This document shows, one piece after another, positions 60,519 through 64,000 of a stretch of 64,000 bases of DNA. Origin of the DNA: Streptomyces sp. NBC_01723 (lineage in GTDB: Bacteria > Actinomycetota > Actinomycetes > Streptomycetales > Streptomycetaceae); the NCBI RefSeq assembly GCF_036246005.1, contig NZ_CP109171.1, positions 4,266,001 through 4,330,000 of the forward strand, given 5' to 3'. Made by a program: the position numbers and the translations under genes. Position 1 is the stretch's first letter. Every line of letters begins with the position of its first letter. Below the pieces are notes generated by a model. It ran no database searches, was not told where the DNA came from, and saw only the letters and a program-made list of their open reading frames with translations.

Positions 60519-63189
60519 CTAACGAGTCGTGGTGAGGTGATGGCGACGTGTCGTGACCAGGTGGCGCCACCGTTCGCGGGTCTGTTGTTCTCCGTCGATC
60601 CACCGTGCTCGCGCGGTGTGCTCGGGAAGCGGAAGGCCGGCCATGAAGTGGGCGATGTCGACGTAGTGGGCGTAGTCGCTGCTCTGCGTCAGTTCGCGCA
60701 GGCGGATGATCGCGGTGGCGAGGTCGTCCTGGGCGTCGAGGACGGCATGGTTGAAGCACAGGGCCAGCTGCAATTTCGCCGCCGCGTAGGAAATGCCGGA
60801 GACGCCGATTTCAGCGAGCAGCACGGCCGCCCGGCCGGGCAAGTCGGCGGCGAACCCGGCATCGCGTACGAGCACGGCGATGCGAGCGGTCATCTCGCTG
60901 GAGCGCAGGCTGAGGTGGGACAACAGCCGTTCCGCCAGATCGAGTTCGTCATCGGCCCGAAGCGGATCGGAGAAGGAAACGGCGAAGGCGAGATGCGCCT
61001 GCACCACGGCGGTCTCGCCGACCACACCGTGCTCCTCGGCTTCGCTCCGGCCTGCCAGGTAGGCGGCTACCGCCCGCTCCATGTCGCCCTGCACCCACCA
61101 CACGTCTCCCAGCACCCGATGGTGCCGACCCTCCCAGCCCAGCCTCCCCGCGGCTTCGACCGCGGTCGGGAAGTCTCCGGACAGTCGGCTCAGGTGTGCC
61201 AGGCCGCGCCGAGCCGCGGAAGCGAGCCGACCGTCGGCGGAGGCGACGCGCTGCATCCCGCGACGCGAATCGTCGGTCAGACCGAGGTCTCGCTGGGCCT
61301 TCGCCAGGTAATACATGGCCAGTTCGACCAGGTCATCGGGGAGCAGCTCCGAGGCGAGGACGGCCGAGAGCCGACTGGTCGTGCGTTCACGGTGCTCGTG
61401 CTGGCGCCGGGCGATGGCGCTCAGCGTTTCCACCAGGGCATCTGCAGCAGTCTGCAGGCCACCTGACGACGTGGCATCGACGGCGGGAAGCGCCAGCGGT
61501 TCCCAGACGGAATCCCCTACGTACTGGAATGCGGTATCGGCGAGCCAGCCGAGACCGAGACGGAAGTCCCGTGCGAGGAGCAGCCCTTGCTGGAGACAGC
61601 CGACCAGGACGACGCGATCGTGTCGCAGGTCCTGGCGCCACTGTGATTCCAGTGCGTGGAAGGCTCGTTGGGCCGCGCGCCGCCAGTCCTGCTCCGACCA
61701 GCGGTCGTCACTGCCGTCGTCCGCGCTGCGAATGGCGGAGCGGATCAGATCGTGGACATGGAAGGGCCACACACCGGAAGAGGACTCCCGGATGAAGGGG
61801 CGCTCGGTCAGCCGTAGGGCGGGCGCGTCGTGGTCCATGCCTGCGGCTTGGGTGGCCAGAGTTACAGAGAAAGCGCTGAGCAGGCTGACCGAGCGGAGCA
61901 CGTGGCGCTCATCGGCGGTCAGGTCGGTGAGGGTACGGGCGATCAGGGCGGGGAAGTCGTGGTCGAAGTCGGTGACCTGTGGTTGCCTGCCGCCGCGTCG
62001 GAGTTCCAGGTAGCGCATGACCGACAGGTCCAGGTACAGAGGCAACCCGTGGGAGCGCTCGGTGATGATCCGGCGAACTGGTTCGTCGATCAGCGGCTGC
62101 CCGTCGCGGCTCAGCCTGCGGACCAGGTAGTCCTCGCAGTCTTCGGGAGGGAAGTCGCCGATCAGGACCTGACGGCCCGATACAGGTCGCCTCACATGTG
62201 CCGTGTCGGCTGCGAGACCGGGCCACGCGTGCGGCCCAGTCCAGTCGAGCTGCCCCTCCAGGCTCGTCTCCGCCCACTGGAGGCGGTTGCGTCCGGTGAC
62301 GATGAAGAACGCGTTGGGCATCAACCACACGATGCGTTGGAGCAGAGCTCGAAGTCGCGGTGCGTGCGGTCACCGGTGTCCTCGAAGGTGTCCAGCAGGA
62401 TCACGGGCAGGGCGCTCTTGTCGGTTGGGAGCTGGGCCAGGTCCTAGGCGAGAAGGTGCGGGTAGAAGCTGAGGGCCTCCAGGTCGGGCTCGGCCTCCAG
62501 GAGGTCGGCCAGGCGGGAACAGCCGGCGAGGGCGCGCACGGACTGGCGCCGCTCGCGTAATGCCTTGATGAACGCTCCGGCCCCGTGCCCGAGTGCACTG
62601 CCGACGGTGCCGGGCAAGAACAGGGCCTGGGCGACGTCGCTGAGGGCGGACTGCATCTGTTGGGGCAGGGTGGCAGCGGCGCTGAAGCGGCTCATCAGCC
62701 CGCCCCGGCGCAGGTAGTCCTCGATCGGTTCGCCCGGGTGGTTGTGCTCCCAGTAGCGGCGCAAGGCGGGGTCGAAGGCGGGCATCGGCCGGCCGAGCGC
62801 GGCGACGGCAAGGCGGATGGTGAGGACGACGCGTTCGAAGTCCATGCCCGCGGCGCGCGCAAGGTCGATGCGGACCGGCAGAGTCCGCTCGTCGGGGTGG
62901 GACGGCGATTCCCATTGCGCCGGGCGGTGCTCGCTGCGGGCTAGCGATGCCTCGATCTTGCGGGACAGCGTGGACTTGCCGATCCCGCCCACACCGTGGA
63001 ACACGAGGATGTTGCAGCGGGGAGCTTCCAAGTCCTCCAGTCGAAGTCCGCACAGGTCACGTGCCGTATGTGCTCGGCGAGGCCGGCCGTTACGGCCTGC
63101 CACTGTGCCTGCCGGTTCGTGAACGCCTCACTGGCGGAGATGCTCCGGTCGTTCGAGCTGAACAGCGTTCGAAGGTCCCGCCTTGCCAC
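60519..63189 (-). pseudogene. STAND-type NTPase, broken by two frameshifts and a stop
   Basis: Reading through gives a protein of about 890 residues. The start frame has MARRDLRTLFSSNDRSISASEAFTNRQAQ and continues to about 63030, where a lost G (GACTGG-AGGACTTGG) shifts the frame to LEDLEAPRCNILVFHGVGGIGKSTLSRKIE (Walker A). A TAG at 62444-62446 interrupts FYPHLLA-DLAQLPTDKS, where GAG would restore Glu. Near 62346 another base is missing (DFE then LLLQRIVWLMPNAFFIVTGRN). The C-terminal 600 residues contain a winged-helix-like and TPR-like region (VEAAGRLGWEGRHHRVLGDVWWVQGDMERAVAAYLAGR). Three independent lesions argue against sequencing error alone. Confidence 0.8.
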
Positions 63190-63354
63190 CGCTCCCCCTG
63201 ACGATCAACTGAGGCCAGGCCAAGCTCCGTTGACGACAGCATGGCACGCTCACATTTAGGCAGGTCCGCAGGCCGCATCCGGCATGCGGCAGTTGAGCCG
63301 ACGGCCTCGGTCAGGGGACGGTGGCCACGGGTTCCCCATTCTGCGTACTCACCC

Positions 63355-64000
63355 TCACAGGTCGAACAGGCTCTCCTGGAAGTTCTCGACGATATCCCGT
63401 CGCGGGTAGAACAGGCCCAGCAGCAGGAACGTCTTGGGGCGGGCCGCGACGTTCCCGACGAAGCAGTGCACGGCCTTCTCCGGAGTGACCATCCGGTCGA
63501 ACCAGCGCTCGCGAAGCTTCTCCTCCACGCCGTCCTTCCCGTAGTGACGAACGAACTTGCGGTACGACTCGCCCGCCTCCCAGTCCCTCAGCCCCATGTC
63601 GTGACCACCGCACTCCTGATCCGCGCATCGGAAGCTGTACCGGAACTCAAGTGGCACCCACTCCAGTTGGCGAAGGTCCTGCGCGAGTAGATCCAACTGA
63701 TCTGCCAGGGCCGCCTTCGAAGCTGGCCAGGGCTCAGCAGGAGCGAAGCGGAAGCCGGTGAACTCATCTGGGCGGAAGACACCAAGCGACGTCCCTCGCA
63801 GCTCTTGGTCCCGCTTTATGGAGCACAGGGACGGCGCCACGAGGGGCTGAACATGCGAGAAGCGTTCGCGCCAGCCGTCCGCTGTCCCGAGGCGCTCGAT
63901 GACCTTGAGGGTCTGCAGGTTGGGGCGCAAGCTCTCGGGACGGCGGTCCCCATGGTGTCGCTGCACGTCGACCTCGACGATCGAGTACTTGGCGAACTGG
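63355..64000 (-). CDS. unknown protein, 5' end outside the window
   Basis: At least 214 codons. The open frame continues to the window edge (FAKYSIVEVD then VQRHHGDRRPESLRPN), so the start is not seen. Visible features are FRCADQECGGHDMGLRDWEAGESYRKFVRHYGKDGVEEKLRERWFD and a C-terminal HCFVGNVAARPKTFLLLGLFYPRR. The CADQECGGHD cluster could bind a metal. I recall similar proteins in accessory regions of actinobacteria but cannot name the family. It sits beside defence-type genes. Confidence 0.6.
   Translation of the reverse strand, partial: QFAKYSIVEVDVQRHHGDRRPESLRPNLQTLKVIERLGTADGWRERFSHVQPLVAPSLCSIKRDQELRGTSLGVFRPDEFTGFRFAPAEPWPASKAALADQLDLLAQDLRQLEWVPLEFRYSFRCADQECGGHDMGLRDWEAGESYRKFVRHYGKDGVEEKLRERWFDRMVTPEKAVHCFVGNVAARPKTFLLLGLFYPRRDIVENFQESLFDL

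Overview
This window reads as Streptomyces chromosome. It is very GC-rich, codon third positions are almost all G or C, and GTG and TTG starts are frequent. Gene content (kyn pathway, DUF397/DUF5753 pairs, NarL-type two-component pairs, SURF1, flotillin/NfeD) is typical of the genus. From memory, the order pyrE, fba, kynA-kynU, purA, ebfC-recR, ask-asd matches the conserved core around SCO3650-SCO3613 of S. coelicolor; this was not checked by alignment.

Layout. 0-9.4 kb: metabolic core with a sugar epimerase, pyrE, fba, an MFS exporter, a DUF3151 protein and a tryptophan-to-kynurenine block (kynA, kynU, probable arylformamidase). 9.5-17.4 kb: a secreted hydrolase, a membrane acyltransferase, two paralogous sensor kinase/response regulator pairs in tandem, and an orphan P450. 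17.3-22 kb: an ABC-2 exporter divergent from a MarR/GbsR-type repressor, with a perfect 16-bp palindrome inside the exporter promoter; then a 39-bp minisatellite and a lipid-kinase-like gene. 22-33.6 kb: purA, small proteins, an ECF41-like sigma factor, a GntR regulator, a class III aminotransferase, a Ser/Thr kinase, a SLATT-like membrane protein, ebfC, recR and a DUF5063 gene.

33.6-39.3 kb is an accessory insertion. It holds a STAND (NB-ARC-like) NTPase translationally coupled to a two-TM protein. The two share a short repeated motif (consensus ASGxxxIAAGxxIGxA). After them come an HTH-DUF5753/DUF397 pair, a winged-helix/zinc-knuckle protein behind a long hairpin, and an RHH-PIN toxin-antitoxin pair. 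This is the best candidate here for an undescribed conflict system. 39.4-56.2 kb returns to core: an FG-GAP secreted protein, ask (with an internal beta-subunit start) and asd, a SigE-family sigma factor with a membrane partner, SURF1, an S9 peptidase, an RCK-pore-RCK channel-like protein, NfeD plus flotillin, and a CPA2 antiporter.

56.2-64 kb is a second, partly degraded defence island: a truncated NERD-helicase, an unknown gene, a second RHH-PIN pair, an SBD-HNH type IV restriction enzyme (ScoMcrA-like), a STAND NTPase pseudogene with three lesions, and an unknown gene running off the end.

A recurring regulatory feature is a TANNNT -10 box 6-8 nt before the start codon (at least eleven genes). 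It marks probable leaderless transcripts and helped choose several starts. No rRNA, tRNA, CRISPR array or complete insertion sequence was recognised by eye.
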